A model generated the notes under the pieces. The model did no database searches and had not been told where the DNA came from. It saw nothing but the letters and a program-made list of their open reading frames with translations. Of a stretch of 64,000 nucleotides of DNA, positions 17,616 to 27,967 are shown in pieces. Position numbers and translations under genes: made by a program. The stretch is from assembly GCF_003382285.1 (NCBI RefSeq), contig NZ_QTJR01000002.1, positions 124,001 to 188,000 on the forward strand. Direction: 5' to 3'. The stretch's first letter is position 1, and the number at the start of each line of letters is the position of its first letter. This DNA comes from Lysobacter soli (lineage in GTDB: Bacteria > Pseudomonadota > Gammaproteobacteria > Xanthomonadales > Xanthomonadaceae).

Positions 17616-18083
17616 ATGCTCTCCCCACGTCTGCACAACCTGCTCGACCAGGGCCAGGCGCCCTACACGACGCTCACGCATCCGCGCACGGTGACCGCGC
17701 ACGAGACCGCATCGGCGGTGCGCGTGGAGCCCAACCACTTCGCCAAGACGGTGATGCTCAAAGCCGACGGCCGACTCGCCATGGTGGTGATGCCGGCGGC
17801 GTATCGCGCGGATCTCTACCGCCTGTCGCTCGCGCTGGGCGGCGTGCCGGTGGAACTGGCGGAGGAGACGGAATTCCGCGATGCGTTCCCCGACTGCGAG
17901 CCGGGCGCGATGCCGCCGTTCGGCCATCTCTACGGCATGCCGGTCTATATTGATTCCCGACTGGCGCACCAGGAAGAGATCGCATTCAACGCCGGCAACC
18001 ACACCGAAGTGGTGCGCATGCCGTACCGCGAGTTCGAGCGCCTCGCCGCGCCGGAGATGCTCTGGCTGGCGCATATGATGTGA
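17616..18083 (+). CDS. YbaK/ProX-type aminoacyl-tRNA deacylase domain protein
   Basis: A 155-residue protein with the YbaK fold, whose members hydrolyse mischarged tRNAs such as Cys-tRNA-Pro or Ala-tRNA-Pro. Visible family features are the HPRTVTAHETASA segment, the lysine in HFAKTVMLKADG, the PFGHLYGMPVYID loop and IAFNAGNHTEVVRM near the end. The start at 17616 is supported by GGAGG seven bases upstream; an ATG at 17592 adds eight residues with a weaker site. It is a single gene ended by a strong bidirectional terminator. Confidence 0.85.
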   Translation: MLSPRLHNLLDQGQAPYTTLTHPRTVTAHETASAVRVEPNHFAKTVMLKADGRLAMVVMPAAYRADLYRLSLALGGVPVELAEETEFRDAFPDCEPGAMPPFGHLYGMPVYIDSRLAHQEEIAFNAGNHTEVVRMPYREFERLAAPEMLWLAHMM

Positions 18084-18098
18084 CGCGTGCGGATACGA

Positions 18099-18125
18099 AA
18101 AACCCCGCGAGATGCGGGGTTTTTC
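18099..18125. terminator. Bidirectional rho-independent terminator
   Basis: Stem AAAAACCCCGC (18099-18109) with GCGGGGTTTTT (18115-18125) and a five-base loop. T-runs are on both strands. It lies between the convergent YbaK-domain gene and the PfkB kinase gene and serves both. Confidence 0.92.
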
Positions 18126-18146
18126 GATCGCGTCCGATGCGGCGCG

Positions 18147-19079
18147 TTACAGCGCGTAACCGAACTGCTGCTTGAACTGTTCGTTGAACTCGTCGAAATC
18201 GAAGCGCTGGTTCTGCGTGCCCGGATGTTCGACCTTCAGCGCGCCCATCAGGTTGCCCATGCGGCCGATGGTGAGCCAGTCGTAGCCCTTCTCGATGCCG
18301 TAGATCAGGCCGGCGCGGAACGCATCGCCGCAACCGGTCGGATCGGTCACGCGGCGCTCGTGCGCCGGCGGGACGTCGATGGTCTTCTCGGGCGTGTGGA
18401 TCTGCGAGCCGTGCGGTCCGCGCGTGGTGATGTAGGCCTTCACGCGCTTGACGATGTCGTTCTCGCTCCAGCCGGTGCGTTCCTGCAGCAGGTTGGACTC
18501 GTAGTCGTTGACGGTGACGTAGTCGGCCAGCTCGATGAAGTTGCGCAGTTCCTCGCCGTTGAACAGCGGCATGGCCTGGCCCGGATCGAAGATGAAGGGA
18601 ATGCCCAACTCGGCGAATTCCTGCGCGTTCTGCAGCATGCCTTCGCGACCGTCGGGGCTGACGATGCCGAACGTCACGCCCGGGACATCACGCACGTGGT
18701 TCTCGTACGAACGCATCATCGCGCCCGGATGGAACGCGGTGATCTGGTTGTTGTCGTGGTCGGTGGTGATGAAGGCCTGCGGCGTGAAGAGCTCTTCGAT
18801 CTCCTTCACCTGCGACAGGTTGATGCCCTGCTGCTGGAAGTGCTCGCGATAGGGCGCGAAGTCCTGGCCGACGGTCGCCATCGGGATCGGATCGCCGCCG
18901 AGCAGCTTGAGGTTGTAGGCGATGTTGCCGGCGCAGCCGCCGAACTCGCGGCGCATCCGCGGGACGAGGAAGGACACATTCAGGATGTGCACCTTGTCGG
19001 GCAGGATGTGGTTCTTGAACTGGTCGGGGAACACCATGATGGTGTCGTAGGCCAGCGAGCCGCAGATCAGTGCAGACAT
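18147..19079 (-). CDS. PfkB family kinase, adenosine kinase-like
   Basis: A 310-residue sugar or nucleoside kinase of the ribokinase superfamily. The first PfkB motif is FGGCAGNIAYNLKLLGG and the second, with the catalytic Asp, is DPTGCGDAFRAGLIYG near the C-terminus. HNILPDK-type residues near the start and the overall sequence resemble proteins annotated as adenosine kinase in xanthomonads, which would make AMP from adenosine. Substrate assignment is by resemblance only. It is a monocistronic gene facing mreB across 300 bp and ended by a strong terminator. Confidence 0.85.
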   Translation of the reverse strand: MSALICGSLAYDTIMVFPDQFKNHILPDKVHILNVSFLVPRMRREFGGCAGNIAYNLKLLGGDPIPMATVGQDFAPYREHFQQQGINLSQVKEIEELFTPQAFITTDHDNNQITAFHPGAMMRSYENHVRDVPGVTFGIVSPDGREGMLQNAQEFAELGIPFIFDPGQAMPLFNGEELRNFIELADYVTVNDYESNLLQERTGWSENDIVKRVKAYITTRGPHGSQIHTPEKTIDVPPAHERRVTDPTGCGDAFRAGLIYGIEKGYDWLTIGRMGNLMGALKVEHPGTQNQRFDFDEFNEQFKQQFGYAL

Positions 19080-20426
<1,347 letters not shown>

Positions 20427-20573
20427 TCGAACCGGGGACCGGCTCGGGCATCGCGTTTCGACGCCCCGGGCCGTCCTTTCCCCGAATGAACGCGCATCGC
20501 GGCCGGCCGATGGGGATTCCCGCCCGGCCGCGAACGTCGAAGTCCCACACCTGATCCGCCTCTTCCGGCCCCG

Positions 20574-21746
20574 ATGCCCACCTACGCCGGCCCTCCCGCT
20601 TCCGCACGCCCCGGTGACGTGGCCGGCACGCTCAAGCTGCTCGCCTACCTGGCGCTGGCGGTGGTGCTGATCGTGCTCGACCACCGCGGCGGCTGGCTTG
20701 CGCAGGCGCGCCGGCAGGTGACGCTGCTCGTGCAGCCGCTGTGGATGGTCGCCGGCTGGCCCGGACAGGTCGTCGACCGCGTCCGCGAGGACGCCGGCAC
20801 GCTGGCCCAGCTCACCGCCGAAAACCGCCGGCTTCGCAACGACCTCATGCTCAACCAGGCGCGCATGGCCCGGCTGGCGACGCTCGCCGCCGACAACGCG
20901 CGTCTGCGCGGGCTGCTCGAGGCGTCGCAGTCCGGCAACCTCGACGTGGTCCTCGCGCCGGTCCTGGACATCGACCTCGATCCCGCCCGGCAGCGGCTCG
21001 TCCTCAATGCCGGCTCGCGCGAGCGCGTGCAGGTCGGGCAGAACGTGATCGACGCCAACGGCCTGCTCGGCCAGGTCATCGCCGTCACGCCGATGTACGC
21101 CAACGTGCTGCTGCTGACCGATCCCTCGCACGCGGTGCCGGTGGCGGTCGCGCGCAACGGCGTGCGTCTGGTGGTGTATGGCGAAGGCCGCAGCGACAAG
21201 CTGCGCCTGACCAGCGTGCCGCTCTCCAGCGACGTGAAGGTCGGCGACGTGCTGGTCACGTCCGGCCTGGGCGGCCGTTTCGCACCGGGCTTCCCGGTGG
21301 GCAAGATCGCCTCGCTCAAGCCGGACGACAGCCGCGCCTTCCTCATTGGCGAAGTCACGCCGGCGGCGCAGCTCGACCGCGGCCGCGAAGTGCTGGTGCT
21401 GCTTTCGATGCCCAATCCGCTGCCGGGCGCGACGGCCTTCACGCCGTCGGATGCGGCCGCCGCAGGGGCCGTCTCGGCTACCGCGCCGGGCGCAGCGCCC
21501 GCAGCAGTCCAAGGCGCTGCTTCGACGCAGCCGGGTAGCCCCGTCGCGAACGGCGCAGCGAATCCGCCGGCCGCAGGCGCGCCGGGCAACAGCACGCCCG
21601 CGACCCGCGCCGCCCCGGCGAGCAGCGGCACGAACACGCGTCCCGCCAGCACCCCACCCGGGCAGCAACCGACCACGCCTGCCGCACGCACGCCCGCGGC
21701 AAATCCGCCGCCCAGCCAGCCGACGCCGTCGGAGACTCGCCGATGA
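20574..21746 (+). CDS. mreC: Cell shape-determining protein MreC
   Basis: Bitopic inner-membrane protein that links MreB to the periplasmic wall synthases. The 390-residue product has a membrane helix at about residues 22-38 (LKLLAYLALAVVLIVLD), a coiled coil (AENRRLRNDLMLNQARMARL), and the beta-domain with NVIDANGLLGQV, LLLTDPSHAVPV and TSGLGGRFAPGFPVG. From about residue 283 a low-complexity tail of some 100 residues rich in Ala, Pro and Thr follows, longer than in E. coli MreC and typical of xanthomonads. The stop overlaps the mreD start. Confidence 0.96.
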   Translation: MPTYAGPPASARPGDVAGTLKLLAYLALAVVLIVLDHRGGWLAQARRQVTLLVQPLWMVAGWPGQVVDRVREDAGTLAQLTAENRRLRNDLMLNQARMARLATLAADNARLRGLLEASQSGNLDVVLAPVLDIDLDPARQRLVLNAGSRERVQVGQNVIDANGLLGQVIAVTPMYANVLLLTDPSHAVPVAVARNGVRLVVYGEGRSDKLRLTSVPLSSDVKVGDVLVTSGLGGRFAPGFPVGKIASLKPDDSRAFLIGEVTPAAQLDRGREVLVLLSMPNPLPGATAFTPSDAAAAGAVSATAPGAAPAAVQGAASTQPGSPVANGAANPPAAGAPGNSTPATRAAPASSGTNTRPASTPPGQQPTTPAARTPAANPPPSQPTPSETRR

Positions 21747-22228
21747 CCCGCGCCCGTCCGCAATGGGTACTGCCGGTCAGCATCGTCGTGGCCCTGATGC
21801 TGATGCTCCTGCCGCTGCCGGCTTCGGTGCAGCCGCTGCGTCCGTACTGGCTGGCGCTGGTGCTGGCGTACTGGGTGATCGAAGACCCTGATCACGTCGG
21901 GCTCGGCCTGGCCTTCGTCATCGGTCTGCTGGGCGATCTGGTCACCGGCAGCCTGTTCGGCGAACAGGCGCTGCGGCTGGTGGTGATGGCCTACATCCTC
22001 CAGCGCTTCCGCGCGCGGCTGCGGTTCTTCCCGGTGTCGCAGCAGGCGCTGGCGATCGGCGGCCTGCTATTGAACGACTGCATCGTCACCGCGGCGATCC
22101 ACATCGCCGTCGGCGTTGCGCCGCTCCATCCGCTGCGCTGGGCCTCGCCGGTCACCGGAATGGTGCTGTGGCCGCTGGCCTACGTCGCGCTGGACTCGCT
22201 CCGCCACGGTCGATGGAGGGCGCGCTGA
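21743..22228 (+). CDS. mreD: Rod shape-determining protein MreD
   Basis: Polytopic inner-membrane partner of MreC. The 161-residue protein has about five hydrophobic segments and family features LALVLAYWVIEDP, GLLGDLVTGSLFGEQAL and FPVSQQALAIGGLLL. Its start overlaps the end of mreC (ATGA), and mrdA begins two bases after its stop, so translation is tightly coupled. Confidence 0.94.
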   Translation: MTRARPQWVLPVSIVVALMLMLLPLPASVQPLRPYWLALVLAYWVIEDPDHVGLGLAFVIGLLGDLVTGSLFGEQALRLVVMAYILQRFRARLRFFPVSQQALAIGGLLLNDCIVTAAIHIAVGVAPLHPLRWASPVTGMVLWPLAYVALDSLRHGRWRAR

Positions 22229-22229
22229 G

Positions 22230-24293
22230 ATGGGCCCGCGTCGTCGCGTCCTGAAGAACAGCGCAGCCGAAGCCAACCAGTTCCGATTGCGCTCCGCCAT
22301 CGCCTTCGCTTGCGTGATGCTGGCATTGGCGGGACTGGGCTTCTGGTACTTCCGCCTGCAGGTCTGGCAGCACGACGACTACGCCACGCGTTCGGAAGCC
22401 AACCGCATCAAGCTGCGGCCGGTGGTGCCGGGGCGCGGGCTGATCCTGGATCGCAAGGGGCGCGTGCTCGCCGACAACGTGCCGGCGTACCGCATCGAAG
22501 TGACGCCCTTCGAAGCCGGCAAGAGCGAAACGTGGCTGCCGGCGCTGGGGAAGATCATCGCCCTCACGCCGGAGGACATCGCGCGTTTCGAGGACGAACG
22601 GCGCGCCACCCGCGGCTACAAGCCGATCACGCTGAAGCTGCGCGTCACCGAGGAAGAGGCCGCGCGCTTCGCGGTCGATCGCTGGCGCTATCCCGGCGTG
22701 GACCTGGTGCCGTACCTCAATCGCCGTTATCCGTACGGCGAGCTGCTTTCGCACGTGATCGGCTACGTCGGCCGCATCGACGCGGACGACCTGAAGGAAT
22801 TGGGCGAAGGCGGCGCTGCGCTCACGCACATCGGCAAGACCGGGCTGGAGCGCTATTACGAGGAAGCGCTGCGCGGCAAGGTCGGCTACGAGCAGATCGA
22901 AACCAACGTCGACGGCCGCCCGATGCGCCAGGTCGGCCACGTGCCGGCCACGCCCGGCGCGGACCTGCGCCTGAGCATCGACCTGGACCTGCAGCAGGCG
23001 ATGGTGACGGCATTCGGCGACATGGACGGCTCGGCCATCGCGATGGATCCGCGCACCGGCGAAATCCTCGCCATGGTCAGCCTGCCGGGCTACGACACGA
23101 ACCTGTTCGTCAACGGCATCTCCAACGTCGATTACCGCGCGCTGATGGACAACCCGTCGCGCCCGCTGTTCAACCGCAACGTGCTCGGCGGCGGCCCGCC
23201 GGGCTCGACGGTGAAGCCGCTGATCGGCCTGGCCGGCCTGGACAGCGGCCTGCGCACGCCGGAGTCGAAGGTGTTTTCGACCGGCACGTTCTACATCCCC
23301 GGCCAGAAGCGCGGCTGGCGCGACGCCCACGGCGGCGCCGGCTGGACGGACCTGCGCAAGTCGATCGCCGCGTCGGTGAATTTCTATTACTACAAGCTCG
23401 CCTACGACATGGGGATCGAGCGCTTCGACGAGTACATGCGCAAGTATGGATTCGGCGACAAGACCGGCATCGACCTGGCCGGCGAGAACAAGGGCGTGGT
23501 GCCGTCGCCGCAGTGGAAGCGCACGCGCAGCAAGGAGCCGTGGTACGCCGGCGAGACGGTGAACGCGGGCATCGGTCAGGGCTACTGGATCGCCACCACG
23601 TTGCAGCTCGTGCGCGGCACGGCGGCGATCGCCAACGGCGGCCACCTCGTGCGTCCGCACCTGGTCGCCGAACGTCGCGACGGTTACGACACGCCGTGGG
23701 TGCCGCTCAAGCAGCCCGAGGCGCCGCGCATCACCGACAACGCGAACAATCTGCGCGCCGTGCAGGAAGGCATGATGGCGACGATGGGCCCGGGCGGCAC
23801 CGGGCGCGCGATGGCCGCCGGCGCGCCGTACCTGATGGCGGGCAAGACCGGTACGGCGCAGAAGATCAGCCGCAAGGGCAGCCAGAGTTTCGATCCGCAT
23901 TCGTTGCCGTACCACCTGCGCCACCAGGCGCTGTTCGTCGGCTATGCACCGGCGGACAACCCGACGATCGTGGTCGCCATCTCGGTCGAACACGGCGGCT
24001 TCGGCGGCAGCACGGCGGCGCCGATCGCGCGCAAGATCTTCGACGCGTGGCTGCTGGGCAAGATGCCCGAGCCGGTGCCGACCGATCCGAAGTACACCCG
24101 TCCGGCGCAGCCGCATGCGGCGCCGGTTGTGGCGGCCGCGGCGACGCAGGGCGCGCCGGTGGTGCCGATCCTGCCGACGCCGCGCGCCGTCGTCGCAACT
24201 CCGCCTGCCGCGAGCGGGACAACGCAAGCGCAGCCGCAACCGCCGCAGCCGCAGACGCAGACACAGACACCGCCCCAGGAGCCCACCCGATGA
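22230..24293 (+). CDS. mrdA: Penicillin-binding protein 2, peptidoglycan DD-transpeptidase
   Basis: Monofunctional transpeptidase of the elongasome. The 687-residue protein has a short cytosolic part, one membrane helix (residues 30-45), the pedestal domain (RGLILDRKGRVLADN) and the transpeptidase domain with all three motifs: STVK with Ser326, SVN at 382-384 and KTGT at 539-542. The last 65 residues or so form a proline-, alanine- and glutamine-rich tail ending in a QPQTQTQTPP run, absent from E. coli PBP2. It begins two bases after mreD and overlaps rodA by ATGA. Confidence 0.96.
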   Translation: MGPRRRVLKNSAAEANQFRLRSAIAFACVMLALAGLGFWYFRLQVWQHDDYATRSEANRIKLRPVVPGRGLILDRKGRVLADNVPAYRIEVTPFEAGKSETWLPALGKIIALTPEDIARFEDERRATRGYKPITLKLRVTEEEAARFAVDRWRYPGVDLVPYLNRRYPYGELLSHVIGYVGRIDADDLKELGEGGAALTHIGKTGLERYYEEALRGKVGYEQIETNVDGRPMRQVGHVPATPGADLRLSIDLDLQQAMVTAFGDMDGSAIAMDPRTGEILAMVSLPGYDTNLFVNGISNVDYRALMDNPSRPLFNRNVLGGGPPGSTVKPLIGLAGLDSGLRTPESKVFSTGTFYIPGQKRGWRDAHGGAGWTDLRKSIAASVNFYYYKLAYDMGIERFDEYMRKYGFGDKTGIDLAGENKGVVPSPQWKRTRSKEPWYAGETVNAGIGQGYWIATTLQLVRGTAAIANGGHLVRPHLVAERRDGYDTPWVPLKQPEAPRITDNANNLRAVQEGMMATMGPGGTGRAMAAGAPYLMAGKTGTAQKISRKGSQSFDPHSLPYHLRHQALFVGYAPADNPTIVVAISVEHGGFGGSTAAPIARKIFDAWLLGKMPEPVPTDPKYTRPAQPHAAPVVAAAATQGAPVVPILPTPRAVVATPPAASGTTQAQPQPPQPQTQTQTPPQEPTR

Positions 24294-25402
24294 GGCAGAT
24301 CCTGCGCTGGCTGTTCGACCTGCTGGTGCGCTTCGCACGCACGCTCGACCTGCCGCTGCTGGGCGCGTTGCTCGCGCTGATGGTGATCGGGCTGGCCGTG
24401 CTGTACAGCGCCGCCGACCATGCCATGGGCCTGGTCGTGCGTCAGGGCGCGTTCTTCGTCGCCGGGCTCGGCGTGATGTGGGCGCTCTCGCGCGTGCCGC
24501 CGAACCAGCTGCGCAACTGGACGCCGTTCGTGTTCGCGGCCTCGCTCGTGCCGCTGCTGCTGGTGCTGCTGATCGGCACCGGCAAGCACGGCCGGCACTG
24601 GATCAACCTCGGCGTCGTCTACGTGCAGCCGGCGGAACTGCTCAAGCTGAGCCTGCCGATGATGGTGGCGTGGTATCTGGACCGTCAGGCCTTGCCGCCG
24701 CGCTTCCGCACCGTGCTGCTCGCCGGATTGCTGATCGCCGCGCCGACCGGGCTGATCCTGCTGCAGCCGGACTTCGGCACCGCGATGCTGGTCGCCACCA
24801 GCGGCGCGTTCGCGCTGTACCTGGCCGGCTTGCCGTGGTGGTGGTTCGGCATGGCCTTCGGCGCCGTGGCCGCGGTCGCGCCTGTAGCTTGGTTCTGGCT
24901 GCTGAGGCCGTACCAGAAGGACCGCATCCTGACCTTCCTCAACCCCGAATCCGACCCGCTCGGTACCGGCTGGAACATCATCCAGTCGAAGATCGCCATC
25001 GGCGCCGGCGGCCTCACCGGCAAGGGCTGGGGGCAGGGCTCGCAGTCGCATCTGAACTACCTGCCCGAACACACGACCGATTTCATCTTCGCCGTGCTCA
25101 GCGAGGAATTCGGCTGGATGGGCGTGGCGACGGTGCTGGCGCTGTACCTGTTCGTGATCGGCCGCTGCCTGTGGATCGCCTCCGAAGCGCGCGACGGCTA
25201 TTCGCGCCTGATCGCCGGCGCGCTGGGCCTGGCGTTCTGCGTGTACGTGATCGTCAACGGCGGCATGATCTCCGGCCTGTTGCCCGTGGTCGGCGTACCG
25301 ATGCCGCTGCTGAGCTACGGCGGCACGTCCGCGGTCTCGCTGCTGGCCGGCCTGGGCGTGGTGATGGCGGTCCGGGCGCACCGGCCGGTCTACGCGCGCT
25401 GA
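24290..25402 (+). CDS. rodA: Peptidoglycan glycosyltransferase RodA (SEDS family)
   Basis: SEDS polymerase that works with PBP2 in side-wall synthesis. The 370-residue protein has about ten membrane helices and the SEDS signatures: GKHGRHWINLG, VQPAELLKLSLP, LLQPDFGTAM, and the large loop with LNPESDPLGTGWNIIQSKIA, GGLTGKGWGQGSQ and LPEHTTDFIFAVLSEEFGW (the Asp/Glu important for activity). The end GVPMPLLSYGGTS is the SEDS C-terminal motif. The start overlaps the stop of mrdA. Confidence 0.97.
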   Translation: MRQILRWLFDLLVRFARTLDLPLLGALLALMVIGLAVLYSAADHAMGLVVRQGAFFVAGLGVMWALSRVPPNQLRNWTPFVFAASLVPLLLVLLIGTGKHGRHWINLGVVYVQPAELLKLSLPMMVAWYLDRQALPPRFRTVLLAGLLIAAPTGLILLQPDFGTAMLVATSGAFALYLAGLPWWWFGMAFGAVAAVAPVAWFWLLRPYQKDRILTFLNPESDPLGTGWNIIQSKIAIGAGGLTGKGWGQGSQSHLNYLPEHTTDFIFAVLSEEFGWMGVATVLALYLFVIGRCLWIASEARDGYSRLIAGALGLAFCVYVIVNGGMISGLLPVVGVPMPLLSYGGTSAVSLLAGLGVVMAVRAHRPVYAR

Positions 25403-25551
25403 GAAAACGTCGACGACGAACTTGCGTGCGCCGCGGACGAGACCGATCCGGGCCGCATGCGTCGAAGTGGGCGCAGCGAACCTGACTGTTGCCCGCGGCA
25501 AGGCTGAACACGCGGTTTTTGGCCTCGCAAGCGCGTGCTACCCTCGCGGCG

Positions 25552-26715
25552 ATGACCCGACGCCACCTCACTCGTAGCGCCGCGATCAGCGCGATTCTTG
25601 CCGCGTTGGCCGGTTGCGCCACCCAGACCCAGGCGCCCGCGCCGCAGACCCCGACCGCCACCGCTCCCGCAGCCGCCAAGCCGCGGCACGTGCCGGGCAC
25701 GCCTGCGTTGCCGGCGCCGGTCGTGCAGCAGCCGCTGGAGGTCGCGCGCGCCGCGTTCGTGCGCGAGACCGCCGCGCAGTACGGCATCGATCCGGCGTAC
25801 ATCGAGTCGGTGCTCGCGCGCGCCGAAATCCGCGACAGCATCATCGCCGCGATGTCGAAGCCGGCCGAAGCCAAGCCGTGGCGCGATTACCGCCCGATCT
25901 TCATCACGCAGTCGCGTATCGACGGCGGTCGCGCGTTCCTCGCCGAACACCGCGACGAACTCGCACGCGCCGAAGCGACCTACGGCGTGCCGGCCGAAGT
26001 GATCGTCTCGATCATCGGCGTGGAAACCAACTACGGCCGCAACACCGGTTCGTATCCGGTGCTCGATGCGCTGTACACGCTCGCCTTCGCGTATCCGCGC
26101 AGCGGCGACCCGGCCAAGCTCGATCGCGAGAACCGCCGCGAGGCGTTCTTCCGTGGCGAGCTCGCGCAGCTGTTCGCGCTGGGCAAGGAAACGGGACTGG
26201 ACATCACCACGCTCAAGGGCAGCTATGCCGGTGCGATGGGCTGGGGCCAGTTCATGCCGTCGAGCTACCGCGAGTTCGCGGTGGACGGCAACGGCGACGG
26301 CAAGCGCGACCTGTTCAACAACCTCGACGACGTCTTCGCGTCCATCGCCAACTACTTCGTGAAGAAGGGCGGGTGGGAACGCGGCGGCCCGGTGACGGTC
26401 CGCGCCAACGCGGCCGCGAACGCGCAGCCCATCGAGCCGGAAAGCCTGGATCCGCTCTACACGATGGATGACCTGGCCACGCGCGGCTTCCGCCCGCTCA
26501 CGCCGGTCTCGCCCGCGGGCGAACACGCCACGGTGGTGATGCTCGACGGCACCAGCGGTCCGGAATACTGGTTCGGTTTCCGCAACTTCTACGCGATCAC
26601 CCGCTACAACATCTCCAAGCATTACGCGATGGCGGTGTACCAGCTGAGCCAGGCCATCGCCGGGCGAGGCGATGCGGACGTCGCGACCGCATCCGACGGA
26701 CAGCCGTCCGCATGA
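25552..26715 (+). CDS. mltB: Membrane-bound lytic murein transglycosylase B
   Basis: Lipoprotein lytic transglycosylase (GH103) that cuts glycan strands with formation of anhydro-muramic ends. Lipobox LAALAGC near residue 20, then a Pro/Ala-rich linker. The catalytic Glu158 lies in IIGVETNYGRNTG, and YAGAMGWGQFMPSSY and DGNGDGKRDLFN are family signatures; WFGFRNFYAITRYN is in the C-terminal part. The start at 25552 gives the proper signal peptide; the longer frame upstream is not conserved. The stop overlaps the rlpA start (ATGA). Confidence 0.95.
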   Translation: MTRRHLTRSAAISAILAALAGCATQTQAPAPQTPTATAPAAAKPRHVPGTPALPAPVVQQPLEVARAAFVRETAAQYGIDPAYIESVLARAEIRDSIIAAMSKPAEAKPWRDYRPIFITQSRIDGGRAFLAEHRDELARAEATYGVPAEVIVSIIGVETNYGRNTGSYPVLDALYTLAFAYPRSGDPAKLDRENRREAFFRGELAQLFALGKETGLDITTLKGSYAGAMGWGQFMPSSYREFAVDGNGDGKRDLFNNLDDVFASIANYFVKKGGWERGGPVTVRANAAANAQPIEPESLDPLYTMDDLATRGFRPLTPVSPAGEHATVVMLDGTSGPEYWFGFRNFYAITRYNISKHYAMAVYQLSQAIAGRGDADVATASDGQPSA

Positions 26716-27908
26716 CGCGCCTGCCTGCCCTTGGCGCCGTGGCTGCCCGGGCCCTCCTGGCGGCCGCGGTGCTTACCCTCGCGGCGTGCGCGAGTTCGCC
26801 GAAGAAGTCGGGTTCGCAGCCGGTCGCCGCGCCCGATCGCGGTGGCGTGCACCACGCGCCGCTCCCCGGCGGAAAGAAGAAATCCCCGTACGCGCCCGCG
26901 CAGGAAGATCCGAGCACGCGCGGCCACTACACCGCCGGCGGCCTGTACAAGCCGGGCGTGAAGGACAGCACGCCGGACTACATCCCCGACGTCGACGCCA
27001 TTCCCGAACCCGAGGTCACCAACGAGCCGCGGTCGGCTATCGGCAATCGCCCGAGCTACGTCGTGCTCGGCAAGACCTACAAGGTGCTCGCCAACCCGAA
27101 GGGCTACGTCGAGCGCGGCACCGCGTCGTACTACGGCCAGAAGTTCCACGGACGGCGCACGTCCAACCTGGAGGTGTACGACATGTACGCCTTCACCGCC
27201 GCGCACAAGACGCTGCCGCTGCCGAGCTTCGCGCGCGTGACCAACCTGGACAACGGCAGGTCGGTGGTGGTGCGCGTCAACGATCGCGGCCCGTTCCACG
27301 ACGGCCGCGTGATCGACCTCTCCTACGCCGCAGCGGTGAAGCTCGGCATCACCGCGCGTGGCACCGGCAACGTCGAAGTGCGCGCGCTGACGCCGGACGA
27401 CGATGCACCGGTCTACGCCGCCGCGCCGCCGGCTCCGGCGCCTGCACCCGCGCCGGCCAAGCCGCCGAGCGCGATGGATCGCCTGGTCGCGGCAATCCCG
27501 GTCGGCTCGGCGAATGCCGCCGTACTTCCGCCCGGCGTGCGCATCGCCACGGGCAAGCCCACGCCGATGGCCAGCCAGGCCGGAAAGTTCGACGCGGCGG
27601 TCGCGGCCGCCACCGCGACGAAGCCCGCCATCGTCCCGGCGCCGGTTCCGACGCCAGCGCCGGCCCAGGTCGCCGGCGACGACGTCGTCTTCCAGATCGC
27701 CAGTTTTTCCGCCCGCGACAACGCCGACCGGGCCCTGACGCGCCTGCGCGCGGCCGGGATCGACGGCGCCCAGATCAGCGACGCCAGCGCCAACGGCCAG
27801 ACCGTGTGGCGGCTGCGCGTCGGCCCGCTGCAGGCCACGCAGGCCACGGAACTTGCACAGCGCATCGCGGGTCTGGGTTTCGGCCAGCCGCAGCGCGTCC
27901 GCGACTAG
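26712..27908 (+). CDS. rlpA: Septal ring lytic transglycosylase-type lipoprotein RlpA
   Basis: Lipoprotein that in Pseudomonas cleaves naked, stem-less glycan strands. Of 398 residues: lipobox LTLAAC, a double-psi beta-barrel at about residues 135-225 (GTASYYGQKFHGRRTSN with the conserved Glu/His region, VNDRGPF, IDLSYAAA), an Ala/Pro-rich linker, and a C-terminal SPOR domain (about 322-397, VVFQIASFSARDNAD and WRLRVGPLQ). SPOR domains bind denuded septal peptidoglycan, so it likely acts at division sites. Translationally coupled to mltB. Confidence 0.95.
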   Translation: MTRLPALGAVAARALLAAAVLTLAACASSPKKSGSQPVAAPDRGGVHHAPLPGGKKKSPYAPAQEDPSTRGHYTAGGLYKPGVKDSTPDYIPDVDAIPEPEVTNEPRSAIGNRPSYVVLGKTYKVLANPKGYVERGTASYYGQKFHGRRTSNLEVYDMYAFTAAHKTLPLPSFARVTNLDNGRSVVVRVNDRGPFHDGRVIDLSYAAAVKLGITARGTGNVEVRALTPDDDAPVYAAAPPAPAPAPAPAKPPSAMDRLVAAIPVGSANAAVLPPGVRIATGKPTPMASQAGKFDAAVAAATATKPAIVPAPVPTPAPAQVAGDDVVFQIASFSARDNADRALTRLRAAGIDGAQISDASANGQTVWRLRVGPLQATQATELAQRIAGLGFGQPQRVRD

Positions 27909-27967
27909 AATTCGTCCCACCCTTTGCCAATCGCCGGTCCCTGCCGGTGCCCGGAGCTTCGTAGAAA

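Noticed and set aside
22310-25402. Giant 1030-residue open frame over mrdA and rodA
   Set aside because: It is a shadow frame of the GC-rich mrdA sequence that happens to join rodA's frame; the real genes are separate and overlap by ATGA.
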